Source of the DNA: Modestobacter caceresii
GTDB lineage: Bacteria; Actinomycetota; Actinomycetes; Mycobacteriales; Geodermatophilaceae
Reading direction: 5' to 3'
Assembly: GCF_000761485.1 (NCBI RefSeq)
Contig: NZ_JPMX01000007.1
Location: 18,375-82,374 of the forward strand
Length of the DNA stretch: 64,000 nt
Shown: positions 54,123 to 64,000 of the stretch, one piece after another
How positions within the stretch are numbered: the first letter of the stretch is position 1
How the letters are laid out: each line of letters starts with the position of its first letter
The notes under the pieces: model-generated
Told to the model about the DNA's origin: nothing
What the model saw: only the letters and a program-made list of their open reading frames with translations
Database searches by the model: none
Made by a program: the position numbers and the translations under genes

Positions 54123-55267
54123 TGCTGCTGCTCGTCGCCTGCGGTGCCACCGACTCCGGCGCTGGCGACACCGACGCGGCCGCCCCTGCGCCGGTGTCCG
54201 CACCCACCGGTGCCCCCGCGTTGGACGTCGAGGTCGTGCTCGACGGGCTCGACCACCCCTGGGACGTCGCCCAGGCGCCGGACGGCACCCTGCTGGTCGA
54301 CGAGCGCGCCGGCGGCCTGACCGCGGTGCTGCCCGACGGCGAGGCGCGCACGCTGGACGCGGACTTCGACGACCTGTTCGCCGAGGGGGAGACCGGCCTG
54401 ATGGGGCTCGCCCTGGACCCGGCCTTCGCCGACAACCGGCGCTTCTACACCTGCCAGGGCGTGCAGTCCGCCGATGGCGCCGAGATCCAGGTGGTCGCCT
54501 GGACCGTGGACGAGGGGTGGACCACCGCCACCCGGGTCGCCGACCCACTGCTGGGCGGCATCCCGGTCAACGCCGACAGCGGACGGCACGGCGGGTGCCG
54601 GGTCGAGTTCGGCCCCGACGGCGCGTTCTTCGTCGGGACGGGGGACAACGCCCTCGGGACCAACCCCCAGGACCTCGGCTCGCTCGCCGGCAAGGTCCTC
54701 CGGATCGACCCGGACACCGGTGAGGCCCTGCCGGACAACCCGTTCACCGCCGACGCCGACGCCGCTGACCGGATCTGGACGTACGGGCACCGCAACGTGC
54801 AGGGCCTGGCCGTGCACCCCGACTCCGGCCAGGTGTACTCGGTGGAGCACGGGCCCGACCGGGACGACGAGGTGAACCTGCTCCAGCCGGGTGCCGACCA
54901 CGGCTGGGACCCGGTCGGGGCGGGCGTGTACGACGAGAGCGTGCCGATGACCGCCCCCGGCGCCGTGCCCGCGGTCTGGTCCTCCGGCGAGCCGACCATC
55001 GCGCCGTCCGGGGCGACGTTCCTCGACGGGGAGGCCTGGGGTGACTACGACGGGCTGCTGCTCATCGGCGTGCAGAAGGACACCGGCGTCCTCGCGCTCC
55101 GGCTGACCGATGACGGCGAGCTCGTCGAGTCCTTCCGGCTGCCCGAGCTCGAGGACGCCCACGGCCGCATCCGCACCCCCGAGCAGGGGCAGGACGGCGC
55201 GCTCTACGTCACCACCGACGACGGCGACGGCGAGGACCAGCTGCTCCGGGTCACCCCGGCCAGCTGA
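54074..55267 (+). CDS. PQQ-dependent sugar dehydrogenase-like lipoprotein (GSDH/YliI family)
   Basis: 397-residue beta-propeller protein of the glucose/sorbosone dehydrogenase family, anchored outside the membrane. A lipoprotein signal peptide ends at LLVAC (Cys near residue 23); a Ser/Ala/Pro linker to about 50 follows. Propeller motifs include LDHPWDVAQAPDG, GLMGLALDPAF, RHGGCRVEFGPDGAFFVGTG (containing the His used as catalytic base in soluble glucose dehydrogenases), WTYGHRNVQGLAVHP and VEHGPDRDDEVN. The n-region of the signal peptide is encoded by a dispersed repeat. The substrate is unknown and PQQ binding is inferred from family. Confidence 0.88.
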   Translation: MPPTARKLAAGPCMGAVLLLVACGATDSGAGDTDAAAPAPVSAPTGAPALDVEVVLDGLDHPWDVAQAPDGTLLVDERAGGLTAVLPDGEARTLDADFDDLFAEGETGLMGLALDPAFADNRRFYTCQGVQSADGAEIQVVAWTVDEGWTTATRVADPLLGGIPVNADSGRHGGCRVEFGPDGAFFVGTGDNALGTNPQDLGSLAGKVLRIDPDTGEALPDNPFTADADAADRIWTYGHRNVQGLAVHPDSGQVYSVEHGPDRDDEVNLLQPGADHGWDPVGAGVYDESVPMTAPGAVPAVWSSGEPTIAPSGATFLDGEAWGDYDGLLLIGVQKDTGVLALRLTDDGELVESFRLPELEDAHGRIRTPEQGQDGALYVTTDDGDGEDQLLRVTPAS

Positions 55268-55937
55268 GCGCACGGTCCCGCACCCGGGGCGGCACCGGCA
55301 CCCCGGCCGGGAGCAGCGGATCGGGCTCCGGCTCGCCGAGCACGGTGCGCAGCGGCAGGACCCCGGCCCACACCGGCGCCGGGCCGGCATCGGCCGCCAG
55401 GTCGCGCTCGTCGTCCCCGGGCGGGCCGGTGCGCACCTTCAGGCTCGCCTCGGCGAGGTCCAGCGCCAGGACGGCGGTGGCGGCCAGTTCCCGGCGGTCC
55501 GGCTGCCGGGTCGCCGTCCAGGAGCCCGGCGCCAGCTGCTCGGTCAGCGCCGCCAGCGCGCGCAGCCGCTCGGCGGGGTCGGTGACCAGCTGCGCGGTGC
55601 CGTGCACGACGGCGCAGCGGTAGTTCATCGAGTGGTGGAAGGACGAGCGCGCGTAGACGACGCCGTCGACGTGGGTGACGGTGAAGGCCACCGGCTGACC
55701 GGCCGCGGCGGCGCGCAGGGTGGCCGCGCCGGTCGAGCCGTGCAGGTAGAGGGTGTCGCCGACCCGGCCGTACCCGGTGGGCAGCACCACCGGCGCGCCG
55801 TCGAGCACGACGCCCAGGTGGCCGACGAGCCCGGCGTCCAGCACGGCGTACAGCTCCGCGCGGTCGGTGCGGGCCCGCCGAGCTCCGCGGCGGATGGTGC
55901 TGCGGGCGGTGGGGGAGAGCGGGGCTGCGACGTCCAT
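55251..55937 (-). CDS. Pyridoxamine 5'-phosphate oxidase-family FMN-binding protein (NimA-like)
   Basis: 228-residue split-barrel flavoprotein. Family features are VVLPTGYGRVGDTLYLHGST (FMN phosphate contacts), ARSSFHHSMNYRCAVVHGTA and a helix with LRALAALTEQLAPG. This group includes NimA-type and other FMN/F420-binding proteins; true PdxH lacks this pattern. It is divergent from a MocR-type regulator, so it is a plausible target of it. The 3' end overlaps the sugar dehydrogenase gene by 17 bases, tail to tail. No clear ribosome-binding site precedes ATG 55937. Confidence 0.82.
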   Translation of the reverse strand: MDVAAPLSPTARSTIRRGARRARTDRAELYAVLDAGLVGHLGVVLDGAPVVLPTGYGRVGDTLYLHGSTGAATLRAAAAGQPVAFTVTHVDGVVYARSSFHHSMNYRCAVVHGTAQLVTDPAERLRALAALTEQLAPGSWTATRQPDRRELAATAVLALDLAEASLKVRTGPPGDDERDLAADAGPAPVWAGVLPLRTVLGEPEPDPLLPAGVPVPPRVRDRALSWPG

Positions 55938-56015
55938 GCCCCCAACGTGCAGCACGCAGTGGCATCCTCCAAGGGCCATTCCGCCGCTTTTCCGCCAGGC
56001 CACCGGAGGTGTCCG

Positions 56016-57386
56016 CTGATCGACGTCCCGCCCGTCGTCCTCGACCGGTCGGCCGCGAGGCCGTTGTCGGCGCAGCTGGCCGACGGGCTGCGGGAGGCCG
56101 CCGTGGCCGGTGCACTGCGCCCGGGTGACCGACTGCCGTCCACCCGGGAGCTGGCTGCGGCGTTGCGGGTCAGCAGGACGGTCACCGCAGCCGCCTACGA
56201 CCAGCTGCTGGCCGAGGGGTGGGCTGCCGGGCGCCGCGGGGTGGGCACGTTCGTGGTCGGCTCCGTGCTGGCCCGACCGGCACCGGCCCGCGCCGGCCTG
56301 GCCGCGCCGCCGACGGGTCCGGCGCTCGTCGACCTGCGGGCCGGGTCGCCCTGTCTCGAGGTGCTCGACCAGGCGGCCTGGCGTCGTGCCTGGCGTGCCG
56401 CTGGGGACAGCGCGCCCGACGCCACCACCGAGTCGGCCGGGGACCCGGCCTTCCGCGCCGCCGTCGCCGAGCACCTGCTGCGCCACCGGGGGTTGTCGGC
56501 CACCGCAGCCGACGTGCTGGCCACGTCCGGCACCTCGGCCGCCGTGGCCGAGGTCGCCCGCGTCCTGCCCCCGGGCAGCCGGGTCGGGGTGGAGGACCCG
56601 GGGTACCAGCGGGTCGTCGGTGCGCTGGTCGACGCCGGTGTGCAGCCGGTGCCCGTCCCCGTCGACCGCGACGGCCTGGTCGTCGCCGCGGTGCCGGCCG
56701 GGGTGGCCGCCGTCTACTGCACCCCGGCCCACCAGTACCCGCTCGGCCTGCGGATGTCGGCAGCCCGGCGGCTGGACCTCGTCGCCCGCGCCCGCACCGA
56801 GGGCTGGTGGGTGCTGGAGGACGACTACGACGGCGAGCTGCGCTACGACGTCGCTCCGCTGCCGCTGCTCGGTGCCCTGGGGCCCGACGTCGTCGTCCAC
56901 CTCGGCACCACCAGCAAGATCGTGAGCCCGACCCTGGGTGCCGGCTGGCTGGTGGCGCCACCGGGCCTGCGCGCCGACCTGCTCGCCCGGCGGACCAGGA
57001 CGGGCACCCGCCCGGCTCGGGCCGGTCAGCGGGTCCTCGCCGCGCTGGCCGACTCCGGCGACCTCGCCCGGCACCTGCGGCGGCTGCGCCGCGAGCTCGC
57101 CGGCCGCCGGGCGGAGGTGCTCGCGTCGGTGACCGCGGCCGGCTGCCTGGCGGAGGGAGACCCCGCCGGAGCCCACGTGCTGGTGCCGCTGCCCGACCGT
57201 GGGACGGAGGCGGCGGTCATCGCGGCGGCCGCGGCCCGCGGGGTGGCCCTGGACGGGCTGGGACGGCACCACCTGGCCGGCGCCGACGGGGACCGGGCCG
57301 GGCTGGTGCTCGGGTTCGCCCACCCCACCAGGGGCGAGCTCGCCGGGGCCCTGGCGGTGCTCACCGAGCTGCTCCGCGGGGCATGA
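56016..57386 (+). CDS. MocR/GntR-type regulator with aminotransferase domain (PdxR-like)
   Basis: 456-residue MocR-family regulator. An N-terminal GntR winged helix (about residues 10-75: LRPGDRLPSTRELAAALRVS, then RTVTAAAYDQL) is joined to a PLP-binding aminotransferase-like domain with LATSGTSAAVAEVAR, VEDPGYQRV, TPAHQYPLGLRM, EDDYDGELRY and the PLP lysine in GTTSKIVSPTLGAGW. The start is uncertain: CTG 56016 has an ideal GGAGGTG six bases upstream and gives the family's N-terminus, while the only upstream GTG (55959) has no signal. Its divergent partner encodes an FMN-binding PNPOx-type protein, so a link to vitamin B6 is possible but unproven. Confidence 0.85.
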   Translation: MIDVPPVVLDRSAARPLSAQLADGLREAAVAGALRPGDRLPSTRELAAALRVSRTVTAAAYDQLLAEGWAAGRRGVGTFVVGSVLARPAPARAGLAAPPTGPALVDLRAGSPCLEVLDQAAWRRAWRAAGDSAPDATTESAGDPAFRAAVAEHLLRHRGLSATAADVLATSGTSAAVAEVARVLPPGSRVGVEDPGYQRVVGALVDAGVQPVPVPVDRDGLVVAAVPAGVAAVYCTPAHQYPLGLRMSAARRLDLVARARTEGWWVLEDDYDGELRYDVAPLPLLGALGPDVVVHLGTTSKIVSPTLGAGWLVAPPGLRADLLARRTRTGTRPARAGQRVLAALADSGDLARHLRRLRRELAGRRAEVLASVTAAGCLAEGDPAGAHVLVPLPDRGTEAAVIAAAAARGVALDGLGRHHLAGADGDRAGLVLGFAHPTRGELAGALAVLTELLRGA

Positions 57387-57431
57387 ACGCCGGTGGCCCA
57401 GGACCGGAGAGGTCCTGGGCCACCGGCGTTC
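57385..57431. terminator. Bidirectional terminator hairpin, 21-bp stem
   Basis: A perfect 21-bp inverted repeat (57385-57405 and 57411-57431) with loop GGAGA overlaps the MocR stop and lies 16 bases from the end of korB on the opposite strand. Confidence 0.85.
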
Positions 57432-57446
57432 AGCGGTCGACTCGGA

Positions 57447-58567
57447 TCAGCTGACGGTCCAGCTGTCGCTGCCGGCCAGCAGGGCGTCGAGGTCGGCGGG
57501 CTCCTGGGCCGCGGCGTCCTCGAGCTGGTCGGCCATCATCCGGTCGTAGGTGGGCTTGGCCACCGACCGGAAGACGCCCATCGGGCTGTAGCGCAGGTCC
57601 TGGCTGGACAGCCGGGACAGCGCGAAGGCGTACGACGGGTCCTCGCGGTGCGCGTCGTGCACCACGATCTGGCTCGCGTCGACCTGGTTGGTCTCGGCGA
57701 TCCGCAGGCCGCCGAAGTCGTCGCGGACGACGCAGGAGGCGCCCCCCGGGCCGAAGACCAGCGGCTCGCCGTGCACCAGCGGGATGGTCCACATCGGGCC
57801 GGTGGCCGGGTCCTTGAGCAGCTCGAAGGCGCCGTCGTTGAAGATGTTGCAGTTCTGGTAGATCTCCACCAGCGACGTGCCCTGGTGCTCGGCGGCCTGG
57901 CGCAGCACGTCGGTGAGGCCCTTGCGGTCGGAGTCCATCGCCCGGCCGACGAAGGTCGCGTCCGCGCCCAGCGCGAGCGACACCGGGTTGAACGGGGCGT
58001 CGATCGAGCCCATCGGGGTGGACTTGGTGACCTTCCCGACCTCCGACGTCGGCGAGTACTGCCCCTTGGTGAGCCCGTAGATCCGGTTGTTGAACAGCAG
58101 GATCGTCAGGTTCACGTTGCGGCGCAGGGTGTGGATCAGGTGGTTGCCGCCGATGGACAGCGCATCGCCGTCCCCGGTGACGACCCACACCGACAGGTCC
58201 GGGCGGGAGGCGGCCAGTCCGGTCGCGATGGCCGGGGCCCGGCCGTGGATCGAGTGCATCCCGTAGGTGTTCATGTAGTACGGGAACCGGGAGGAGCACC
58301 CGATGCCCGACACGATGACCATGTCCTCGCGGGCGATGCCGAGGCTGGGCAGGAAGCTCTGGACCGCGTTGAGGATGACGTAGTCACCGCACCCCGGGCA
58401 CCAGCGCACCTCCTGGTCGGTCTTGAGGTCCTTGGCCTTCAGCGTCGTCTGCTTCGGGCCGTTCGCCGCGACCGAGGCGTCGATGGCGCCGGAGATCGTG
58501 GTGACGTCCGGACCTGCGGCGGGCATGCCGAGGTCGTGCACGTGGGCGTTGGTGGACTCGATGGCGG

Positions 58568-58571
<4 letters not shown>
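57447..58571 (-). CDS. korB: 2-oxoacid:ferredoxin oxidoreductase subunit beta
   Basis: 374-residue thiamine-diphosphate subunit of a 2-oxoglutarate (or other 2-oxoacid):ferredoxin oxidoreductase. It has WCPGCGDYVILNAV, SGIGCSSRFPYYMNTYG, the ThDP-binding GDGDALSIGGNHLIHTLRRN and NNRIYGLTKGQYSPTS. GTG 58571 overlaps the korA stop by four bases. The mycobacterial KorAB pair (Rv2454c/Rv2455c) is similar and serves an alternative TCA route. No ferredoxin gene is adjacent. Confidence 0.94.
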
Positions 58572-60595
<2,024 letters not shown>

Positions 60596-60753
60596 GTGTG
60601 AGGTACCTCCGACCCGCCAGGCTACGTGCGCGGCGCGCCGGGGGACCGGCTCGGCCGTCGACGTGAGGGAAGCCACACAGGGTCGGCTCACCTCACAGCC
60701 GGGCCCCAGCCCGCCGGGGGAACGGGGATCGGGCCGGCGGCGTTCTACCGCTC

Positions 60754-61617
60754 GTGCAACGCTGGAACAACGGACTGAAGACGGCCGTGCTGCTGGGCCT
60801 GATGGCCGGGGTCATCCTGCTGGTCGGCAGCTTCTTCGGCCGCGGCGGGCTGCTCATCGCGCTGGTGCTGGCGCTCGGCGTGAACGGCTGGGCGTACTTC
60901 AACTCCGACAAGCTGGCGCTGCGGGCCATGCGTGCCTTCCCGGTGACCGAGACCCAGGCCCCGCAGCTCTACGCGATCGTGCGCGAGCTCGCGACCGAGG
61001 CCCGTCAGCCCATGCCCCGGCTGTACGTGAGCCCCACGAACCAGCCCAACGCCTTCGCCACCGGCCGCAACCCGCGCAACGCCGCCGTCTGCTGCACCCA
61101 GGGCATCCTGGAGCTGCTGGACCGCCGGGAGCTGCGCGGCGTGCTGGCCCACGAGCTCTCGCACGTCTACAACCGCGACATCCTGATCAGCTCGGTCGCC
61201 GGCGCCATGGCCACGGTGATCACCTACCTGGCGCACATGGCGATGTTCGCCTCGCTGTTCGGTGGCCGGTCCGAGGACCGGCAGGGCGGCGGGCTGGGTG
61301 GCCTGCTGCTGGTCTTCCTCGGCCCGGTCGCCGCGGGCCTGGTCCAGATGGCGGTCAGCCGCAGCCGGGAGTACCAGGCCGACGCCTCCGGTGCGCGGCT
61401 CAGCTCCGACCCGTTGGCGCTGGCCAGTGCGCTGTCCAAGCTCGAGCGCGGCGTGGCGGCCCGGCCGCTGCCGCAGGACGACCGGCTGGTGACCCAGAGC
61501 CACCTGATGATCGCCAACCCGTTCCGCGGGCAGGGGATGGCGTCGATGTTCGCCACCCACCCGCCGATGGCCGAGCGCATCGCCCGGCTGCAGCAGATGG
61601 CCCGGGAACTGGGCTGA
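60754..61617 (+). CDS. htpX: Zinc metalloprotease HtpX
   Basis: 287-residue membrane-bound M48 metalloprotease for quality control of membrane proteins. Two N-terminal helices (residues about 10-50), the zinc site [12 protein letters not shown] (HELSH at 133-137) and the third ligand Glu in [13 protein letters not shown] are intact; two more helices lie between. [14 protein letters not shown] ends the protein. GTG 60754 gives the usual N-terminus ([13 protein letters not shown]). Same gene order as Rv0562-Rv0563 apart from the inserted block at 54-60.6 kb. Confidence 0.95.
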   Translation: MQRWNNGLKTAVLLGLMAGVILLVGSFFGRGGLLIALVLALGVNGWAYFNSDKLALRAMRAFPVTETQAPQLYAIVRELATEARQPMPRLYVSPTNQPNAFATGRNPRNAAVCCTQGILELLDRRELRGVLAHELSHVYNRDILISSVAGAMATVITYLAHMAMFASLFGGRSEDRQGGGLGGLLLVFLGPVAAGLVQMAVSRSREYQADASGARLSSDPLALASALSKLERGVAARPLPQDDRLVTQSHLMIANPFRGQGMASMFATHPPMAERIARLQQMARELG

Positions 61618-61646
61618 CGGCCCCTGCGCCGCGGCGCGGGGGCCGT
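61617..61646. terminator. Bidirectional hairpin between htpX and the YajQ gene
   Basis: ACGGCCCCTGCGCC pairs with GGCGCGGGGGCCGT (13 of 14 positions plus one G-U), directly after htpX and 11 bases from the convergent gene. Confidence 0.75.
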
Positions 61647-61656
61647 CTCCCTCAGC

Positions 61657-62148
61657 TCAGCGGTAGTTGTCGAACTGCAGCGCGATCTCGAAGTCCTTGC
61701 TCTTCAGCAGCTGCTGGACCGCCTGCAGGTCGTCGCGCTTCTTGCCGCTGACCCGGAGCTGGTCCCCCTGGATCTGCGCCTGCACGCCCTTGGGGCCCTC
61801 GTCGCGGATGGCCTTGGCGATCTCCTTGGCCTTGTCCGAGGCGATCCCCTGCTGGATCCGGGCGGAGATCTTGTAGACCTTCCCCGAGGACTGCGGCTCG
61901 TCGGCGTCCAGCGCCTTCATCGAGATGCCCCGCTTGACCAGCTTCTCCTTGAACACCTCGAGCGCTGCGGCCACCCGCTCCTCGGTGTCGGCCTGCAGGC
62001 TCACGGCCTCCTCGCCGGCCCAGGCGATGGTGGCGTTCACGCCACGGAAGTCGAACCGCTGCGACAGCTCCTTGCCCGCCTGGTTCAGGGCGTTGTCGAC
62101 CTCCTGCCGGTCGACCTTGCTCACCACGTCGAAGGACGCATCGGCCAT
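61657..62148 (-). CDS. YajQ family nucleotide-binding protein
   Basis: 163-residue YajQ/DUF520 protein (Rv0566c type) of standard length. Conserved segments are [38 protein letters not shown] and the C-terminal [19 protein letters not shown] with FDNYR. Members bind nucleotides; a Xanthomonas member binds cyclic di-GMP. Whether this one does is unknown, though a GGDEF-EAL protein is encoded at 31-33.6 kb. ATG 62148 has GAGGA upstream. Confidence 0.93.
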   Translation of the reverse strand: MADASFDVVSKVDRQEVDNALNQAGKELSQRFDFRGVNATIAWAGEEAVSLQADTEERVAAALEVFKEKLVKRGISMKALDADEPQSSGKVYKISARIQQGIASDKAKEIAKAIRDEGPKGVQAQIQGDQLRVSGKKRDDLQAVQQLLKSKDFEIALQFDNYR

Positions 62149-62215
62149 GTCGGTTCCTCCTCAGTGGGGACGGCGTGCCGCCGGGGACCCGGCGAGGACG
62201 TCGTCCCCCGTCTTG

Positions 62216-62221
62216 TAAGCT
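62216..62221 (+). promoter_or_regulatory. Possible -10 box TAAGCT before tRNA-Tyr
   Basis: TAAGCT ends 16 bases before the mature tRNA 5' end. No strong -35 is seen. Confidence 0.4.
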
Positions 62222-62237
62222 CTCCCGGTACCACCAC

Positions 62238-62319
62238 GGCGGGTTGCCCGAGTGGCCAATGGGAGCGGACTGTAAATCCGTCGGCTTAGCCTACGAAGGT
62301 TCGAATCCTTCACCCGCCA
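62238..62319 (+). tRNA. tRNA-Tyr (GTA anticodon)
   Basis: 82-base class II tRNA. The acceptor arms GGCGGGT and ACCCGCC pair fully, the anticodon GTA is at 62272-62274 in ACTGTAAATC, there is a long variable arm (GTCGGCTTAGCCTAC), and the T-arm has GGTTCGAATCC. The 3' CCA is not encoded. A strong hairpin follows 11 bases downstream. Confidence 0.97.
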
Positions 62320-62330
62320 CACCTGGTACG

Positions 62331-62360
62331 ACGGCCCCCGACCACGCGGTCGGGGGCCGT
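62331..62360 (+). terminator. Terminator of tRNA-Tyr
   Basis: A perfect 13-bp stem (ACGGCCCCCGACC / GGTCGGGGGCCGT) with an ACGC loop, just behind the tRNA, and also behind the convergent TadG-like gene. Confidence 0.8.
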
Positions 62361-62366
62361 CCTCGT

Positions 62367-62804
62367 TCATGCGGTCGGTGCCCGGGCGCTGGCCACGGCG
62401 GTGCGCTCCAGTGGCTCGCCGGCCAGGAAGAGCCAGCCGAAGGCGATCGGGACCGACCGGCTGCACCGCACGGTCACCTCGGCGCCGTCGGTCACCGCCG
62501 ACCACGAGTCCAGGACGACGCCCGCGTCCCCGAGCTGGTCGGCCACGGCCGCCTCGGCCGCCGCCCGGGTCAACGGCAGCTCGGTGCCCACCCCGCGGGT
62601 GTAGACGGCACCCTCGTCGACCTGGTTCGCCGCCGCCAGCGCGGCACCGTCGCAGACCGACTGGACCTCCTGCTGCTCCAGGAAGGCGTCGGAGGCAGCG
62701 ATCGCGCCGAACACCATCAGCGCCCCCACCAGCCAGCAGACCAGCACGAAGGGCAGGGTCGACCCGGCCTCGGGGTCGCCGACGTCGGGCGGTCCGGTGC
62801 GCAC
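62367..62804 (-). CDS. TadE/TadG-like pilus-assembly membrane protein
   Basis: 145-residue protein. Near the N-terminus EAGSTLPFVLVCWLVGALM resembles the E-x-G-prepilin-like start of TadE/TadG-type minor pilins, followed by a hydrophobic helix and DAFLEQQEVQSVCDGAALAA, a segment typical of TadG-like (Flp pilus-assembly) proteins in actinobacteria. The rest is an extracytoplasmic domain with two cysteines. The GTG start lies six bases after TAGGCT, so it is probably leaderless. No other tad gene is in the window, so it is either isolated or the system lies elsewhere. Confidence 0.7.
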   Translation of the reverse strand: MRTGPPDVGDPEAGSTLPFVLVCWLVGALMVFGAIAASDAFLEQQEVQSVCDGAALAAANQVDEGAVYTRGVGTELPLTRAAAEAAVADQLGDAGVVLDSWSAVTDGAEVTVRCSRSVPIAFGWLFLAGEPLERTAVASARAPTA

Positions 62805-62810
62805 GCGCGC

Positions 62811-62816
62811 AGCCTA
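62811..62816 (-). promoter_or_regulatory. -10 box TAGGCT before the TadG-like gene
   Basis: TAGGCT on the minus strand ends six bases before the GTG; leaderless start predicted. Confidence 0.5.
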
Positions 62817-62843
62817 GAGGCGGGCCGCAGCGGTGCTCCGCCG

Positions 62844-62929
62844 TCGTCCACCGGTTGTGGACGACGCCTGTGGACGGTGTGGACGACGACGCCCCGCTCG
62901 GCCTGCGACGCCAACGAGCCTGTGGACGA
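62844..62929. repeat. Cluster of TGTGGACG motifs between divergent genes
   Basis: TGTGGACGA or TGTGGACGG occurs at 62856, 62869, 62878 and 62921, with an inverted TCGTCCACC at 62844. The TGTGGACGA copies are 8/9 matches to the actinobacterial DnaA box TTGTCCACA read on the other strand. They fill the gap between the divergent TadG-like and ESX-like genes. Confidence 0.65.
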
Positions 62930-62969
62930 CGGCCGGGGACGACGCCGTCGGGCCGCCAGACTCCCCGGC

Positions 62970-63251
62970 ATGGTGATCGAGGTGGTCCCGGCCCGGCTGT
63001 ACGCGCTGGCCGGGGTGCTGGACGCCGCGTCGGCCCGGGTGGCCCAGGTCAGGGCGACGGGCGACGGCGCGGGGGTGGGCGGTCCGCTCGGCCCGGTCGT
63101 GGCCGGGTTCGGCGAGACGGTGGCGGCCGCCGGTGGCTGTCTGGCCGGAGAACTGGCCTGGCTGCGGAGTGCCGTGGCGACGGCCGCCGACTCCTGGCAA
63201 CAGCTGGACGGCGAGCTGCTCCCCGGGCGGGGCGCGGCGGTCCCCCGGTGA
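62970..63251 (+). CDS. Small ESX/WXG100-like helical protein
   Basis: 93-residue protein, almost entirely helical by composition, with no signal peptide. Size, the SWQQL segment near the C-terminus and the placement just before a large WxG-containing gene suggest a type VII (ESX) secretion substrate or chaperone-like partner; the match is weak. ATG 62970 lies seven bases after CAGACT, a weak -10, as also seen for ppx. The end overlaps the next gene as GTGA. Confidence 0.6.
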   Translation: MVIEVVPARLYALAGVLDAASARVAQVRATGDGAGVGGPLGPVVAGFGETVAAAGGCLAGELAWLRSAVATAADSWQQLDGELLPGRGAAVPR

Positions 63252-64000
63252 GCACGCTGCTCCCCACGCCGGCGGAGCTGCCCGACCCGCCGGGCTCCCC
63301 GGCTGCCCTGGGCGACGTCCTCGACCAGCTCACATCGGCCGGCTTCGCCGCGGGGACGACGGTGCACCTGCTGGGCGCGGCGGCCGTCGACACCGGCTGG
63401 CAGGGAGCCGACGCGGCGGCGGTGACCACCGAGGTCGCCACGGCGACGGCCGTGACCGGCGAGCTGCACAGCGCACTGACGACGGCGGCCGCCCGGCTCG
63501 CTGCGCACCGTGAGCTCTGGCTGACCGTGCTCGCGCGGGTCGCCGCCCTGCGCGCCGACCAGCGTGACCAGTTCGCCCACGCCGGGTCCCGGCTCGCCGT
63601 GTTGATGGGGCCGGCGTGGGACGGCGGCGTCCCCGCTCCCGGCCGCGACCAGGCCGCCGACCTCGCCGCGGCGGTCGCGGTGGACGACGCCGACCGCGCC
63701 GTCGAGCACCGGGCCCTGCTGGACGAGCTGACCGCCGACGCCATCGCCGTCGCGGCGGTGCTCGCCGCGGTCGCTGCACCGCTGGGTGGGGCCGCCCGCC
63801 CAGGGGACGCCGAACGGGTGACCGGCTGGCTCGCCGGCCGCCTGCCGGGCTGGGGGGCCGGCGCGCTCACCGCCCTGGGGGTGCAGGCCGCCGACGACCT
63901 GACCCGGCCGGGTACGGCCGCGCAGCTCGATGCGGCGGCCGTCCGCTGGTCGGGGCACGCGGCGAGCCCGGCCTTCGCCGCCGCCGTGGTCGGTCGGCTC
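63248..64000 (+). CDS. Large ESX-associated hypothetical protein (N-terminal part)
   Basis: Open frame from GTG 63248 to the right edge (251 codons, incomplete). The first 100 residues are helical and include VDTGWQGADAAAVTTEVA, a WxG-type hairpin as in WXG100/PPE-like ESX substrates. Later parts are Ala/Asp-rich helices, and ...SPAFAAAVVGRL at the edge resembles large actinobacterial proteins of unknown function that follow small WXG-like genes. The C-terminal domain, which would show whether this is a toxin or structural substrate, is outside the window. Confidence 0.65.
   Translation, partial: MSTLLPTPAELPDPPGSPAALGDVLDQLTSAGFAAGTTVHLLGAAAVDTGWQGADAAAVTTEVATATAVTGELHSALTTAAARLAAHRELWLTVLARVAALRADQRDQFAHAGSRLAVLMGPAWDGGVPAPGRDQAADLAAAVAVDDADRAVEHRALLDELTADAIAVAAVLAAVAAPLGGAARPGDAERVTGWLAGRLPGWGAGALTALGVQAADDLTRPGTAAQLDAAAVRWSGHAASPAFAAAVVGRL

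Noticed and set aside
62238..62319. tRNA-Tyr considered as an integration site for a mobile element
   Set aside because: No repeat of the tRNA 3' end or integrase is visible within the remaining 1.7 kb; the right edge prevents a full test.

Overview
The window is 64 kb of very GC-rich, gene-dense chromosome from a high-GC actinobacterium. Gene order, proteins with long Ala/Pro-rich tails, many GTG starts and apparently leaderless genes fit Geodermatophilaceae-type organisms (Blastococcus/Modestobacter/Geodermatophilus); that family assignment is an inference. It is mostly conserved core chromosome. The order ppx - proC - HTH - bS22 - galE2-like - acyltransferase - serB1 - hemA/C/D/B - hemL - cytochrome c maturation - men genes - polyprenyl synthase - htpX - YajQ follows the Mycobacterium tuberculosis Rv0495c-Rv0566c region. 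It also carries rex, a BldN-type sigma factor and a 14-gene nuo operon, which fits the Streptomyces arrangement. No insertion sequence, prophage or CRISPR array was seen.

Layout. 1-7.9 kb: Rv0495c-like gene (partial), ppx, a membrane protein, a frameshifted DJ-1/PfpI gene, proC, an excisionase-type HTH protein, a tandem repeat, ribosomal protein bS22, an SDR, an acyltransferase and a HAD phosphatase. 8-10.8 kb: BldN-like ECF sigma factor, acyl-CoA ligase, glutaredoxin-like protein. 10.9-16.7 kb: Rex operator, then rex-hemA-hemC-hemD-hemB. 16.9-23 kb: hemL, phosphoglycerate mutase-like protein and the system II cytochrome c biogenesis set (TlpA-like, CcdA, ResB, CcsA). 23-24.8 kb: small proteins, an Lrp/AsnC regulator and a DUF4229 protein. 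24.8-35.8 kb: menaquinone genes menA, menE, menC, menD, menF, menG, with a VTT-like membrane protein, a CDP-alcohol phosphatidyltransferase and a GGDEF-EAL protein among them. 36.3-52.9 kb: a second, near-perfect Rex operator and nuoA-N (complex I). 53-57.4 kb: polyprenyl diphosphate synthase, a PQQ-type sugar dehydrogenase lipoprotein, and a divergent FMN-binding protein/MocR regulator pair. 57.4-64 kb: korB-korA, htpX, YajQ, tRNA-Tyr, a TadE/TadG-like protein and an ESX-like pair cut by the window edge.

How it fits together. Most of the window builds an aerobic respiratory chain: heme, covalent cytochrome c assembly, menaquinone head group and a candidate side chain, and complex I. Rex senses NADH/NAD+. 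Its operator sequence stands before rex-hemACDB and again before nuoA, so heme synthesis and NADH oxidation are predicted to share one redox switch.

Non-routine observations: two Rex operators; a dispersed palindromic element placed just after stop codons, one copy of which supplies the start and n-region of a lipoprotein signal peptide; a BldN-like sigma gene without an adjacent anti-sigma gene; two reading-frame anomalies; many predicted leaderless promoters; and DnaA-box-like clusters in two intergenic regions. I found no clear previously undescribed multigene system.
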